Origin: Pseudomonadota bacterium
Lineage (GTDB): Bacteria; Pseudomonadota; Alphaproteobacteria; Caulobacterales; Caulobacteraceae
DNA length: 26,698 nt
Assembly (NCBI GenBank): GCA_023424215.1
Contig: JAFAEC010000080.1
Span: forward strand, 1-26,698
Reading direction: 5' to 3'
Both the position numbers and the translations under genes were made by a program. The notes under the pieces are model-generated. The model was not told where the DNA came from and searched no databases. It saw only the letters and a program-made list of their open reading frames with translations. Every line of letters begins with the position of its first letter. The stretch's first letter is position 1. Shown one piece after another: positions 1-7,529 of the stretch.

Positions 1-376
1 GCAGCAGGTCGCCGACGCGAAGCCCCGCCTCGGCCGCCGGGGACCCGGGCGGAGCCGCCAGCACGCCGGGCAGGTCGCCGCGCAGCCCGAACCGCTCCGC
101 CGCGTGCGGCCGCAGGTCCTCGCTGTACTGCTTCGCCGAGTGCAGGGCCCAGCCGGCCGACAGGCGCACCGCCGGGCACAGACCGGCGTTGGCCTCCGAC
201 AGCCGCCAGGCCACCCGCGCCACGCGCTCGTCGAGATCGGTGAGGGCGGACAGGCGGGCGGCCGCGTCGTCCGTCCCCGCGACGCTGACGGACGCCGGCG
301 TCTGGCTGCAGGCGACGGCGGTGGCGGCGAGGGCCGCGGCGACCGCGATGGAGAGAAGGCGAGGAGCCGAAGCCAT
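1..376 (-). CDS. PDZ-domain lipoprotein, 3' end cut off by the window
   Basis: The minus-strand frame opens at the ATG complementary to 374-376 and is still open at base 1, giving 125 visible residues. The start has a basic residue, a hydrophobic alanine/leucine stretch and then Ala-Val-Ala-Cys at about residues 20-23, which resembles a lipoprotein signal although position -3 is Ala rather than Leu. Residues about 24-95 are a soluble region I do not recognise. From about residue 112 the sequence PAAEAGLRVGDLL matches the carboxylate-binding part of PDZ domains. An envelope-anchored PDZ protein is therefore likely; a protease domain could follow outside the window. It is transcribed away from the leg operon, with about 112 bases between the two starts. 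Codon use is strongly GC-rich, like its neighbours. Its function is unknown. Confidence 0.72.
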   Translation of the reverse strand, partial: MASAPRLLSIAVAAALAATAVACSQTPASVSVAGTDDAAARLSALTDLDERVARVAWRLSEANAGLCPAVRLSAGWALHSAKQYSEDLRPHAAERFGLRGDLPGVLAAPPGSPAAEAGLRVGDLL

Positions 377-488
377 GGCCTTCAACAACACCATCCGGGC
401 GGCTCGCACAACACGCGGAGCCTCCGCTTTGTCGGTTCCTTAACGGGCGCTAATCACCTTGAGGTCAGGCGGGGCGTGGAACGAATCG

Positions 489-1499
489 ATGAAGCTGGAC
501 GGCAAGCGCATCCTGGTCACCGGCGCCGATGGCTTCATCGGCTCGCACCTGACCGAGCGGCTGGTCGCCCGCGGCTGCGAGGTGCGCGCCTTCGTCCAGT
601 ACAACAGCCTCGGCTCATGGGGCTGGCTGGACGAAAGCCCGCCGGAGGTGCGCCGGTCGCTGGATGTCTTCGCCGGCGACGTTCGCGATCCTCACGGGGT
701 GCGCACCGCCATGACCGGTTGCGACGTGGTGCTCCACCTCGCCGCCCTGATCGCCATTCCGTACAGCTACCACTCGCCCCAGACCTATGTGGAGACCAAC
801 GTCCTCGGCACGCTGAATGTGGTCCAGGCGGCGCGGGACCTTGGGGTCGAACGGGTGGTCCACACCTCGACCAGCGAGGTCTATGGCACCGCCCGCTTCG
901 TGCCGATCACCGAGGATCATCCGCTGCAGGGCCAGTCGCCCTATTCGGCGTCCAAGATCGGGGCCGACCAGATCGCGCTGAGCTTCCACGCCGCCTTCGG
1001 CACGCCGGTGACGGTGATCCGGCCGTTCAACACCTACGGCCCGCGCCAGTCGGCTCGCGCCGTGATCCCGACGGTGATCAGCCAGATCGCCGCCGGCGCG
1101 CGAGAGATCCGGCTGGGCGCGCTTCACCCGACGCGGGACTTCACCTTCGTGACCGACACCGCCCGCGCCTTCGAGGCCCTGGCCGAGTGCGACGAAGCCG
1201 TGGGGCAGGTGATCAACGCCGGCAGCGGCTTCGAGATCTCGATCGGCGACACCGCGCAAGCCGTCATCGACCTGATGGGGCGCGACGTGCGGATCGTCGC
1301 CGACGAGCAGCGGCTCCGCCCCGAGGCGAGCGAAGTCGAGCGCCTCTGGGCCGACAGCGAACGGATGCGCCGGCTGACCGGCTGGACGCCGACATACGGC
1401 GGCGGCGACGGCTTCCGGCGCGGGCTCCAGTCGACCATCGACTGGTTCTCCAACCCCGCCAACCTCGCCCGCTACAAGACCGACCGGTACGTGCTGTGA
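489..1499 (+). CDS. legB: LegB-type NAD-dependent 4,6-dehydratase of nucleotide-HexNAc
   Basis: A 336-residue short-chain dehydrogenase/reductase of the extended NAD-dependent epimerase/dehydratase type. The Rossmann motif TGADGFIGSH lies at residues 11-20, the catalytic Thr-Ser-Glu region (TSTSEVYG) at about 126-133, and Tyr-x-x-x-Lys (YSASK) at 152-156. This family removes water from a GDP- or UDP-HexNAc to give the 4-keto-6-deoxy sugar, the first committed step to legionaminic acid in the cytoplasm. LegB is chosen over PseB because the next genes are LegC, LegG, LegI and LegX types. The ATG at 489 is preferred to one at 459, which would add ten residues ahead of the usual family start at the Rossmann strand. 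It is the first gene of a six-gene operon and its stop overlaps the GTG start of legC. Confidence 0.87.
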   Translation: MKLDGKRILVTGADGFIGSHLTERLVARGCEVRAFVQYNSLGSWGWLDESPPEVRRSLDVFAGDVRDPHGVRTAMTGCDVVLHLAALIAIPYSYHSPQTYVETNVLGTLNVVQAARDLGVERVVHTSTSEVYGTARFVPITEDHPLQGQSPYSASKIGADQIALSFHAAFGTPVTVIRPFNTYGPRQSARAVIPTVISQIAAGAREIRLGALHPTRDFTFVTDTARAFEALAECDEAVGQVINAGSGFEISIGDTAQAVIDLMGRDVRIVADEQRLRPEASEVERLWADSERMRRLTGWTPTYGGGDGFRRGLQSTIDWFSNPANLARYKTDRYVL

Positions 1500-2671
1500 C
1501 GAACGCCTCCCTGGTGGATCGCATCGTCGAGGCGGTGCGCAGCGTGGTTCCCGCCGACGCGGCGCCGGCCCCGCTTCACGCGCCGGAGTTCCGCGGGGCC
1601 GAGAAGGCCTATCTCGCTGACTGTGTTGAAACCGGGTGGGTCTCCTCGGTCGGCGCCTATGTCGACCGGTTCGAAAGGGATCTTGAGGCACTGACTGGCG
1701 CGGCCCGGGCGGTGGCGGTGGTCAACGGCACCGCCGCGCTCGATGTCTGTTTGCGGCTGGCCGGCGTGCAGCCTGGCGACGAGGTGCTCGTCCCTGCCCT
1801 GACCTTCGTAGCCACCGCAAACGCCGTGACCTATCGCGGGGCCACGCCGCACTTCGTGGATTCCGAAGACGTCACCCTCGGCGTGGATCCGGTCCGGCTG
1901 GACGCCTATCTCGACCGGATCGCCAGGGTGACGGACGGCGGCTGCGTCAATCGCCACACCGGAGCGCCCATCCGGGCCTTGATCGCGATGCACGTGTTCG
2001 GCCACCCCTGCGACCTGGATGGGCTGATCGAGGTCGCCGACCGGTGGCGGCTGGTTCTGGTGGAGGATGCGGCCGAAGCATTGGGATCCCGCTGGCGCGG
2101 ACGCCACGCCGGAACTTCAGGCCGGCTGGGAGCCCTCAGCTTCAACGGCAACAAGATCGTCACCACGGGCGGCGGAGGCGCCGTGCTGACCGACGATCCC
2201 GAGCTGGGCCGGCGGGCGAAGCATCTGACGACCACGGCCAAGGTCCCCCACGCATGGGCGTTCGATCATGACGAGATCGGCTGGAACTACCGCCTGCCGA
2301 ACCTCAATGCCGCGCTGGGCTGCGCCCAGCTGGAGCAGCTCGAGCGCATGATCGCCCGAAAGAGAGCGCTGGCCCGACGCTACGCCGACGCTTTTGCGGC
2401 CGCGGAGGGTGTGACCCTGCTGGCCCCGCGCGAGGGGGCGGAAGTCAATCATTGGCTTAACGCGCTGATCCTGGATGAGCCTGACTTCGCCACCCGCGAT
2501 GCGGTGCTTGAGGCGCTAAACGGCGCCGGCTTCGGCGCACGCCCGCTCTGGACGCTGATGCACCGGCTGCCGATGTACAGCGCCTGCCCGCGCGACGAAC
2601 TGCCGACGGCCGAGGGGCTGGCGGCGCGGGTCATCAACCTGCCCAGCAGCGCGGCGCTGGCGGACGCATGA
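1496..2671 (+). CDS. legC: LegC-type PLP aminotransferase
   Basis: A DegT/DnrJ/EryC1-family aminotransferase of 391 residues. It converts the 4-keto sugar made by LegB to the 4-amino-4,6-dideoxy sugar using an amino-acid donor. The PLP-binding lysine is K220 in SFNGNKIVTTGGGGA, and the Asp that pairs with the cofactor ring nitrogen is in VEDAAEALGS (about 189-198). The N-terminal cofactor loop NGTAALD (78-84) is present. The start is GTG at 1496, which overlaps the legB stop as GTGA. This gives a length normal for LegC, whereas the same frame stays open far upstream through legB and would give an impossible 855-residue protein. The stop overlaps legG as ATGA. PseC-like function is possible from family alone; the rest of the operon decides for LegC. 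Confidence 0.87.
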   Translation: MTNASLVDRIVEAVRSVVPADAAPAPLHAPEFRGAEKAYLADCVETGWVSSVGAYVDRFERDLEALTGAARAVAVVNGTAALDVCLRLAGVQPGDEVLVPALTFVATANAVTYRGATPHFVDSEDVTLGVDPVRLDAYLDRIARVTDGGCVNRHTGAPIRALIAMHVFGHPCDLDGLIEVADRWRLVLVEDAAEALGSRWRGRHAGTSGRLGALSFNGNKIVTTGGGGAVLTDDPELGRRAKHLTTTAKVPHAWAFDHDEIGWNYRLPNLNAALGCAQLEQLERMIARKRALARRYADAFAAAEGVTLLAPREGAEVNHWLNALILDEPDFATRDAVLEALNGAGFGARPLWTLMHRLPMYSACPRDELPTAEGLAARVINLPSSAALADA

Positions 2672-3828
2672 AGGCGGCGCGCACCATCTGCGTCGTCACC
2701 GGCGGGCGGGCCGAGTATGGCCTGCTGCAGCCGGTCATGGAGGAGATCCGCGCGGCGACGGATCTGCAACTGCAGTTGATCGTCACCGGCGCCCATCTGG
2801 AGCCGCGCTTCGGGATGACCGTCGAGCAGATCGAGGCGGACGGCTTCGGCATTGACGCCCGCATCCCGCTCGGGCTGGAGCGGGACGCGCCGGGCGACAT
2901 CGCCCGGGCCACGGCGCGTTGCCTGAGCGGCGTATCGGAAGCGCTGGAGCGGCTGGCGCCCGACCTGATGCTTGTGCTCGGCGATCGGTACGAGATCCTC
3001 GCGGCGGCGCAGGCCGCCCTGATCCATGGCGTTCCCCTGGCCCACATCGCCGGCGGGGACGTCACCGAAGGGGCTTTCGACGAGTCGATTCGCCACGCCC
3101 TGACCAAGCTGGCCCACCTGCACCTGACCACGAACCCGGACGCGGCCGGGCGAGTGGCGCGGATGGGCGAGGAGCAGTGGCGCATCCATGTGGTCGGCAG
3201 TCCAGGGCTAGATCAGCTGCGGCGGCTGGAACTGCTCGAAGGCGAGGCGCTCGAGGCGGCGCTGGGCGCGCCTCTCGGCGAGCGCAACCTGCTCGTGACG
3301 TACCATCCCGTGACGCTGGAGCCGGACGGCGGCCTGACCGGGTTCCAGGCCCTGCTGGCCGGGCTCGACGCACTTCCACGTCAGGTCGTGAAATGGGTGA
3401 CGCGCCCGAACGCGGACCCCGGCGGGATCGCGGTCGAGGCCGCGCTGGACCGCTGGGCGCACGGCCGGGAGGATGTGCACGTGTTCGCCTCGCTGGGGCA
3501 GCTGCGCTATCTCTCGCTGATGGCGCAGGTCGATGCGGTGGTCGGCAACTCCTCCAGCGGCCTCTACGAGGCCCCCTCGCTGGGCGTGCCGACGGTCGAT
3601 GTCGGGGACCGCCAGAAGGGGCGGCTGGCGGCTCCCTCTGTGCTGCGTTGCCCGGCTGAACCAGCGGCGATAACGGACGCGATCCGGCGAGCCTTCGATC
3701 TCGATTGCACGGGCGTGAAGAACCCCTACGGCGACGGTGACAGCGCCCGGCGCATCGTCGAGGTCCTGCGCACCGCGCCTGATCGTCGGACCCTGCTGGC
3801 GAAACGCTTTCACGAGGCGACGTCGTGA
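2668..3828 (+). CDS. legG: LegG-type hydrolysing NDP-sugar 2-epimerase
   Basis: A 386-residue member of the UDP-GlcNAc 2-epimerase superfamily, hydrolysing (NeuC/LegG) branch. It inverts C2 and releases the nucleotide, giving 2,4-diacetamido-2,4,6-trideoxymannose for LegI. Visible signatures are TGGRAEYG (11-18), VLGDRYE (103-109), the HIAGGDVTEGAFDES loop (126-140) and NSSSGLYEAP (294-303), all typical of the hydrolysing branch. The FGTRPEA start of the non-hydrolysing WecB branch, seen elsewhere in this window, is absent. A 2-epimerase here favours the legionaminic route over the pseudaminic one, which uses PseG, an unrelated hydrolase. It is coupled on both sides by 4-base overlaps. Confidence 0.87.
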   Translation: MKAARTICVVTGGRAEYGLLQPVMEEIRAATDLQLQLIVTGAHLEPRFGMTVEQIEADGFGIDARIPLGLERDAPGDIARATARCLSGVSEALERLAPDLMLVLGDRYEILAAAQAALIHGVPLAHIAGGDVTEGAFDESIRHALTKLAHLHLTTNPDAAGRVARMGEEQWRIHVVGSPGLDQLRRLELLEGEALEAALGAPLGERNLLVTYHPVTLEPDGGLTGFQALLAGLDALPRQVVKWVTRPNADPGGIAVEAALDRWAHGREDVHVFASLGQLRYLSLMAQVDAVVGNSSSGLYEAPSLGVPTVDVGDRQKGRLAAPSVLRCPAEPAAITDAIRRAFDLDCTGVKNPYGDGDSARRIVEVLRTAPDRRTLLAKRFHEATS

Positions 3829-4898
3829 GCCGGGTGTTCGTCATCGCCGAGGCGGGGGTCAATCACGACGGCTCGCTGGACGACGCCCTGCGCATGGTCG
3901 ACGTCGCCGCCGAGGCCGGCGCCGATGCGGTCAAGTTCCAGACCTTCGATGCGACGCAGCTGGTCACCCGCCGCGCCGCCAAGGCCGCCTACCAGGCGCG
4001 CAACACCGGCGCCGACGACGGACAGCTGGCCATGTTGCGCGGGCTGGAGCTGGACCGCGACGCCCACCGGGCGCTGGCGAACCGGGCCGAGGCGCGCGGC
4101 GTGCGTTTCATGTCCACCGCCTTCGACATGGACAGCCTCGACTTCCTCGCCGGGCTGGACATGCCGGCGATCAAGATTCCGTCGGGCGACCTGACGTGGG
4201 GCCCGATGCTGCTCAAAGCGGCCCGGCTGGGCCTGCCGCTGATCGTCTCCACCGGCATGGCGACGCTGGACGAGATCGAGGAGGCGCTGCAGGTGATCGC
4301 CTTCGCCCTGACCCGCGACGGCCTTCCCGCCGGTGCGGCCGAGCTGAGGGCGGCCTTCGCGGAGCCGGAGGCGCAGGCGGCCCTGCGCGAACAGGTCACC
4401 CTGCTGCACTGCACGACCGAGTATCCGGTCCCGCTGACGGCTGTGAACCTCAAGGCCATGGAGCTGATGCACGAGACCTTCGGCCTTCCGGTCGGCTACT
4501 CCGATCATACCCTGGGAATGACCGTGGCCATCGCCGCCGCCGCGCGCGGGGCGACGGTGATCGAGAAACACTTCACCCTCGGCCGGAGCCGGCCCGGACC
4601 GGATCACGCCGCCTCGCTGGAGCCGGACGAACTGGCCGCCATGATCACCGCCATCCGCGAGGTCGAAACCGCACTGGGTGAAGCGCGCAAGGGTCCGGCT
4701 CCGGAGGAGGTCGCCAACCGGGCGATCGCGCGGCGCAGCCTGGTCGCCGCACGCCCGATCGCCGCCGGCGAGCCTTTCAGCCTCGACAATCTCACCGCCA
4801 AACGTCCGGCGGACGGGCTTTCGCCGATGCAGGTCTGGGGACTTCTGGGGCGGCCCGCGAGCCGTGACTGGGACGAGGACGAGGCGATCGAGGCATGA
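3825..4898 (+). CDS. legI: LegI, N,N'-diacetyllegionaminate synthase (NeuB family)
   Basis: A 357-residue NeuB-family synthase. It condenses the 6-deoxy-diacetamidomannose from LegG with phosphoenolpyruvate to give the nine-carbon acid. The TIM-barrel domain carries EAGVNHDG (9-16), VKFQTF (36-41), LLHCTTEYP (193-201), GYSDHT (224-229), and the metal and substrate region EKHFTLGR plus GPDH (247-261). A C-terminal antifreeze-like SAF domain covers about 298-357. Between STGMATLDE (142-150) and LLHCTTEYP lies a longer helical segment (about 158-190) than in compact sialate synthases. The GTG start at 3825 overlaps the legG stop. Sequence alone does not separate LegI from NeuB; LegB, LegC and LegX in the operon do. 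Confidence 0.88.
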   Translation: MSRVFVIAEAGVNHDGSLDDALRMVDVAAEAGADAVKFQTFDATQLVTRRAAKAAYQARNTGADDGQLAMLRGLELDRDAHRALANRAEARGVRFMSTAFDMDSLDFLAGLDMPAIKIPSGDLTWGPMLLKAARLGLPLIVSTGMATLDEIEEALQVIAFALTRDGLPAGAAELRAAFAEPEAQAALREQVTLLHCTTEYPVPLTAVNLKAMELMHETFGLPVGYSDHTLGMTVAIAAAARGATVIEKHFTLGRSRPGPDHAASLEPDELAAMITAIREVETALGEARKGPAPEEVANRAIARRSLVAARPIAAGEPFSLDNLTAKRPADGLSPMQVWGLLGRPASRDWDEDEAIEA

Positions 4899-5539
4899 GC
4901 GACCGGCCTGTCATCGTGGTCGGCGCCGGCGGGCACGGCCAGGTCGTGGCCGAAGCGCTGCAGGCGTCGGGTCGACGCGTCCTCGGCTTCGTCGATCCGA
5001 CGATGCAGGCCGGAACCGAGGTCGCAGGGCTGCCGGTGCTGGGCGACGACGCCTGGCTGTCGCCGGAGGGCGACTACGATCTGGCCAACGGACTGGGTGG
5101 GACGGGGGCCGCGACGAGCCAGGGGCGCCGCCGGGCGGTTCAGATGCGACTCGAAGCCGCCGGCTTCCGCTTCGCCGGCGTCCGTCACCCCAGCGCGGTG
5201 GTTTCCCCGCGCGCAGATGTCGAACCGGGCGCCCAGCTGATGGCCCGCTGCGTGGTGCAGGCGGGCGCCCGCATCGGGGCGGGGGCGATTGTCAACACCG
5301 GGGCCATCGTCGAGCACGGCTGCCAGGTCGGCGCCTTCAGCCACTGCGCGACCGGGGCCATCCTCTGCGGCGACGTGACGGTGGGCGACGACGCCCACAT
5401 CGGGGCTGGCGCCGTGATCCGCCAGGGCGTGGCGCTGGAGGACGGCGTGGTGGTCGGAGCGGGCGCGGTGGTGCTGGGGCCGGGGACCGGGTCGGGACCC
5501 TTGATCGGCGTGCCGGCGAGGCGAGGGGGGCAGGCATGA
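4895..5539 (+). CDS. legH: LegH/NeuD/PglD-type sugar N- or O-acetyltransferase
   Basis: A 214-residue left-handed beta-helix acetyltransferase. The N-terminal nucleotide-sugar-binding part begins with VIVVGAGGHGQVVAEAL (6-22). Hexapeptide repeats run from about 100 to the end. H141 in EHG and H150 in FSHCATGA have the spacing of the catalytic histidines in PglD-like enzymes. In the legionaminic pathway an enzyme of this family puts the acetyl group on the 4-amino sugar made by LegC, and no other acetyltransferase is present in the operon, so LegH is the natural assignment. An alternative is O-acetylation of the finished sugar, as in NeuD. The start overlaps the legI stop as ATGA and the stop overlaps the legX ATG. 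Confidence 0.78.
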   Translation: MSDRPVIVVGAGGHGQVVAEALQASGRRVLGFVDPTMQAGTEVAGLPVLGDDAWLSPEGDYDLANGLGGTGAATSQGRRRAVQMRLEAAGFRFAGVRHPSAVVSPRADVEPGAQLMARCVVQAGARIGAGAIVNTGAIVEHGCQVGAFSHCATGAILCGDVTVGDDAHIGAGAVIRQGVALEDGVVVGAGAVVLGPGTGSGPLIGVPARRGGQA

Positions 5540-6585
5540 GGGATTGGAAGAAGACGCTGATCGGTCCGGAGGCGACCTTCCGCGATGCACTGAAGGTGAT
5601 CGACGCCACCGGGGCCGGCATGGCCCTGATCGTCGACGCCGACCGGCGACTGATCGGGGTGCTGTCCGACGGCGACTTCCGGCGCGCCCTGATACGCGGG
5701 GCCGGGCTGGAGGATCCCGCTGTCTCGGCGGCCAATCGCGAGCCCGTCTGCATCGACCAGTACCAGGACCGCGCCGCCACCCTCGCCATGCTGCGCGCGC
5801 ACTCCCTGCGTCAGCTGCCGGTGCTCGACGCGGAGCGCCGGGTCGTGGGCCTGACCACGGTGTCGGACTTCCTCAACCTGCCAGTGCGCAGCAATCCCGT
5901 GGTGATCATGGCGGGCGGCAAGGGCGAGCGGCTGGCCGAGCTGACCCGAGACACCCCCAAGCCGATGCTCAAGGTCGGGCCGCGTCCCATCCTCGACACC
6001 ATCGTCGGCAACCTGGCCGGGCAGGGCTTCCGGCGCTTCTGGCTGGCGGTGAACTACAAGGCCGACCAGATCGAGCGGCATTTCGGCGACGGGTCGGCGC
6101 TGGGGCTGGAGATCCGCTACCTGCGCGAGACCAGGCCGCTGGGCACCTGCGGGGCCCTCGCCCTGCTGCCGGAGCCGGAGGAGCCGTTCGTGGTCACCAA
6201 CGGCGACGTGCTGACCAAGGTCGACTACGGCCACGTCATGGATTCCCACCTCGAGGCCGGCGCGGACGCCACGGTGGTGGTGCGCGACTACCAGATGCAG
6301 GTGCCGTTCGGCGTGATCGACGCCGCCGACGGCCAGATCGTCCGCATCAACGAGAAGCCGACCCAGAGCTTCACCATCAGCGCCGGAGCCTATGTGCTGT
6401 CGCCGTCGGCGCTCCGGCTGGTGCCCCGCGACGCCTACCATGACATGCCCACCCTGCTGGCCGACATGATCGGCGCCGGTCTCGCCGTGCGGCAGCAGTG
6501 GGCCGAGGGGTACTGGATGGACATCGGCCGGCCGCCGGACTATGCGCAGGCGAACGCCGATTTCGGCGCGGTGTTCGGGGGTTAG
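5536..6585 (+). CDS. legX: LegX/PtmE-type CBS-domain nucleotidyltransferase
   Basis: A 349-residue fusion of two CBS repeats (about 1-116) and a sugar-1-phosphate nucleotidyltransferase (about 120-345). The catalytic signature is VVIMAGGKGERLAELT with PKPMLKVG (122-148); NGDVLT (222-227) supplies the metal-binding Asp. The same two-part layout is known from PtmE of Campylobacter, which makes the GDP-linked glucosamine precursor of legionaminic acid. That dedicated GDP branch distinguishes Leg from Pse synthesis. The start is the ATG at 5536 overlapping the legH stop; the frame is open upstream to 4678 but that part is out of frame with legI/legH and lacks family similarity. CBS domains suggest allosteric control by a nucleotide, which is inference. 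Confidence 0.84.
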   Translation: MRDWKKTLIGPEATFRDALKVIDATGAGMALIVDADRRLIGVLSDGDFRRALIRGAGLEDPAVSAANREPVCIDQYQDRAATLAMLRAHSLRQLPVLDAERRVVGLTTVSDFLNLPVRSNPVVIMAGGKGERLAELTRDTPKPMLKVGPRPILDTIVGNLAGQGFRRFWLAVNYKADQIERHFGDGSALGLEIRYLRETRPLGTCGALALLPEPEEPFVVTNGDVLTKVDYGHVMDSHLEAGADATVVVRDYQMQVPFGVIDAADGQIVRINEKPTQSFTISAGAYVLSPSALRLVPRDAYHDMPTLLADMIGAGLAVRQQWAEGYWMDIGRPPDYAQANADFGAVFGG

Positions 6586-6696
6586 CCGCCTCGCCGCCCA
6601 TTTGCGGACGCATCCGCCGGGTAGCAGGAACCGGCGCCCCGGTGGCGACGCTGGCAAGGACGCTGTTGGCCGCCGCTGCGGCCGCGATCGTAACGC
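6586..6696 (+). other. legX-phosphatase intergenic spacer with two short hairpins
   Basis: No gene is visible in these 111 bases. Two small perfect stem-loops lie in it: GCGGA/TCCGC with loop CGCA at 6604-6617, and ACCGG/CCGGT with loop CGCC at 6630-6643. Neither is followed by a T tract. They could attenuate transcription at the end of the leg operon, but in such GC-rich DNA short stems also arise by chance. Confidence 0.25.
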
Positions 6697-7506
6697 ATGA
6701 TTTCAACCCTGTTCAAACGCAGACCGAGAATCGCCGCGCCCGAGCGTCCCGAGACGCCAGCGGGGACGGTGGTCTGGGCGATCGGCGACATCCACGGCCG
6801 TCTCGACCTGCTCCAGCCCCTCGTCGAGGCCATTATGGCCGACGCCGCCGCAAGCGCGGCGGAGCGCAAGGTGGTGATCTTCCTCGGCGACTATGTGGAC
6901 CGGGGCCCGGATTCGCGCGGCGTGATCCGCTATCTCGCCGACCTGCCGGCCGACCGCGGCATCGAGTGGCGCTTCCTGAAGGGCAACCACGAGGAGGCCA
7001 TGCTGGACTTTCTCGACGACCCGTCGGCGGGCGCGCGCTGGTGCGAGTACGGCGGCGACGCGGCGCTGCGTTCCTACGGCCTCAAGCCGCCGGAGCTGAA
7101 GCACAAGCTCGAGGCCTGGGCGCGCATCTCGGCCGATCTTGACCACAAGCTGACGCCGCGTGAGCGCGCCTTCCTCGAGAACCTCGAGCTCAGCCTGTCG
7201 GTCGGCGACTACTTCTTCTCCCACGCGGGCGCCCGGCCGGGCGAGTCGCTGGACCGCCAGTCCGAGCGCGACCTGATGTGGATCCGCAACAGCTTCCTCG
7301 ACAGCGAGGTCGAGTTCGAGAAAGTGGTGGTCCACGGCCACACGCCGACGCGCGAGGTGCACGTCGATCGCCGCCGGATCGGCGTGGACACCAAGGCCTA
7401 CGACAGCGGCGTGCTGAGCGCGGTGCGGCTTGAAGGGGCCGTGCGGGTGGTGGTGCGTGCGATCGAGGGCGAGACCGGAGTGGCGCGGGAAGTTCTCGCC
7501 GCCTGA
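6697..7506 (+). CDS. PP1-like metallophosphoesterase (Ser/Thr phosphatase family)
   Basis: A 269-residue calcineurin-like phosphoesterase with all the metal-binding motifs of the PPP branch in order: GDIHG (30-34), GDYVDRG (64-70), GNHE (96-99), FSHAG (174-178) and HGHTP (213-217). Such proteins dephosphorylate phosphoproteins or small phosphoesters, mostly in the cytoplasm. No signal peptide or membrane segment is present. It follows legX by 111 bases, so it may be expressed separately. It converges on a ligase gene, with a palindrome covering both stops. A tyrosine kinase (Wzc type) lies in the window, but I see no direct link; PPP-type enzymes are usually Ser/Thr specific. Substrate unknown. 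Confidence 0.85.
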   Translation: MISTLFKRRPRIAAPERPETPAGTVVWAIGDIHGRLDLLQPLVEAIMADAAASAAERKVVIFLGDYVDRGPDSRGVIRYLADLPADRGIEWRFLKGNHEEAMLDFLDDPSAGARWCEYGGDAALRSYGLKPPELKHKLEAWARISADLDHKLTPRERAFLENLELSLSVGDYFFSHAGARPGESLDRQSERDLMWIRNSFLDSEVEFEKVVVHGHTPTREVHVDRRRIGVDTKAYDSGVLSAVRLEGAVRVVVRAIEGETGVAREVLAA

Positions 7507-7529
7507 GGTTCGGCCCGGCTCAGGCGGCG
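7497..7529. terminator. Bidirectional terminator-like palindrome between convergent genes
   Basis: CGCCGCCTGAG at 7497-7507 is the exact reverse complement of CTCAGGCGGCG at 7519-7529, with an 11-base loop. The left arm holds the TGA stop of the phosphoesterase (7504-7506) and the right arm holds the complement of the TGA of the ligase gene (7520-7522), so both proteins end Ala-Ala-stop inside the same stem. No T tract follows on either strand. The stem strength and the convergent position support a shared terminator. Confidence 0.6.

Noticed and set aside
440..454. TTAA-N7-TAAT resembling a CtrA box ahead of legB
   Set aside because: Only one half-site matches the TTAA-N7-TTAA pattern, and the host assignment is itself an inference.
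104..1495. Long plus-strand open frame running into legC
   Set aside because: It is the shadow of legB and of the minus-strand lipoprotein in very GC-rich DNA; arginine- and proline-rich with no family character. legC starts at the GTG at 1496.
4678..5535. In-frame upstream extension of legX
   Set aside because: It lies over legI and legH in another frame, and the ATG at 5536 gives the normal family start.
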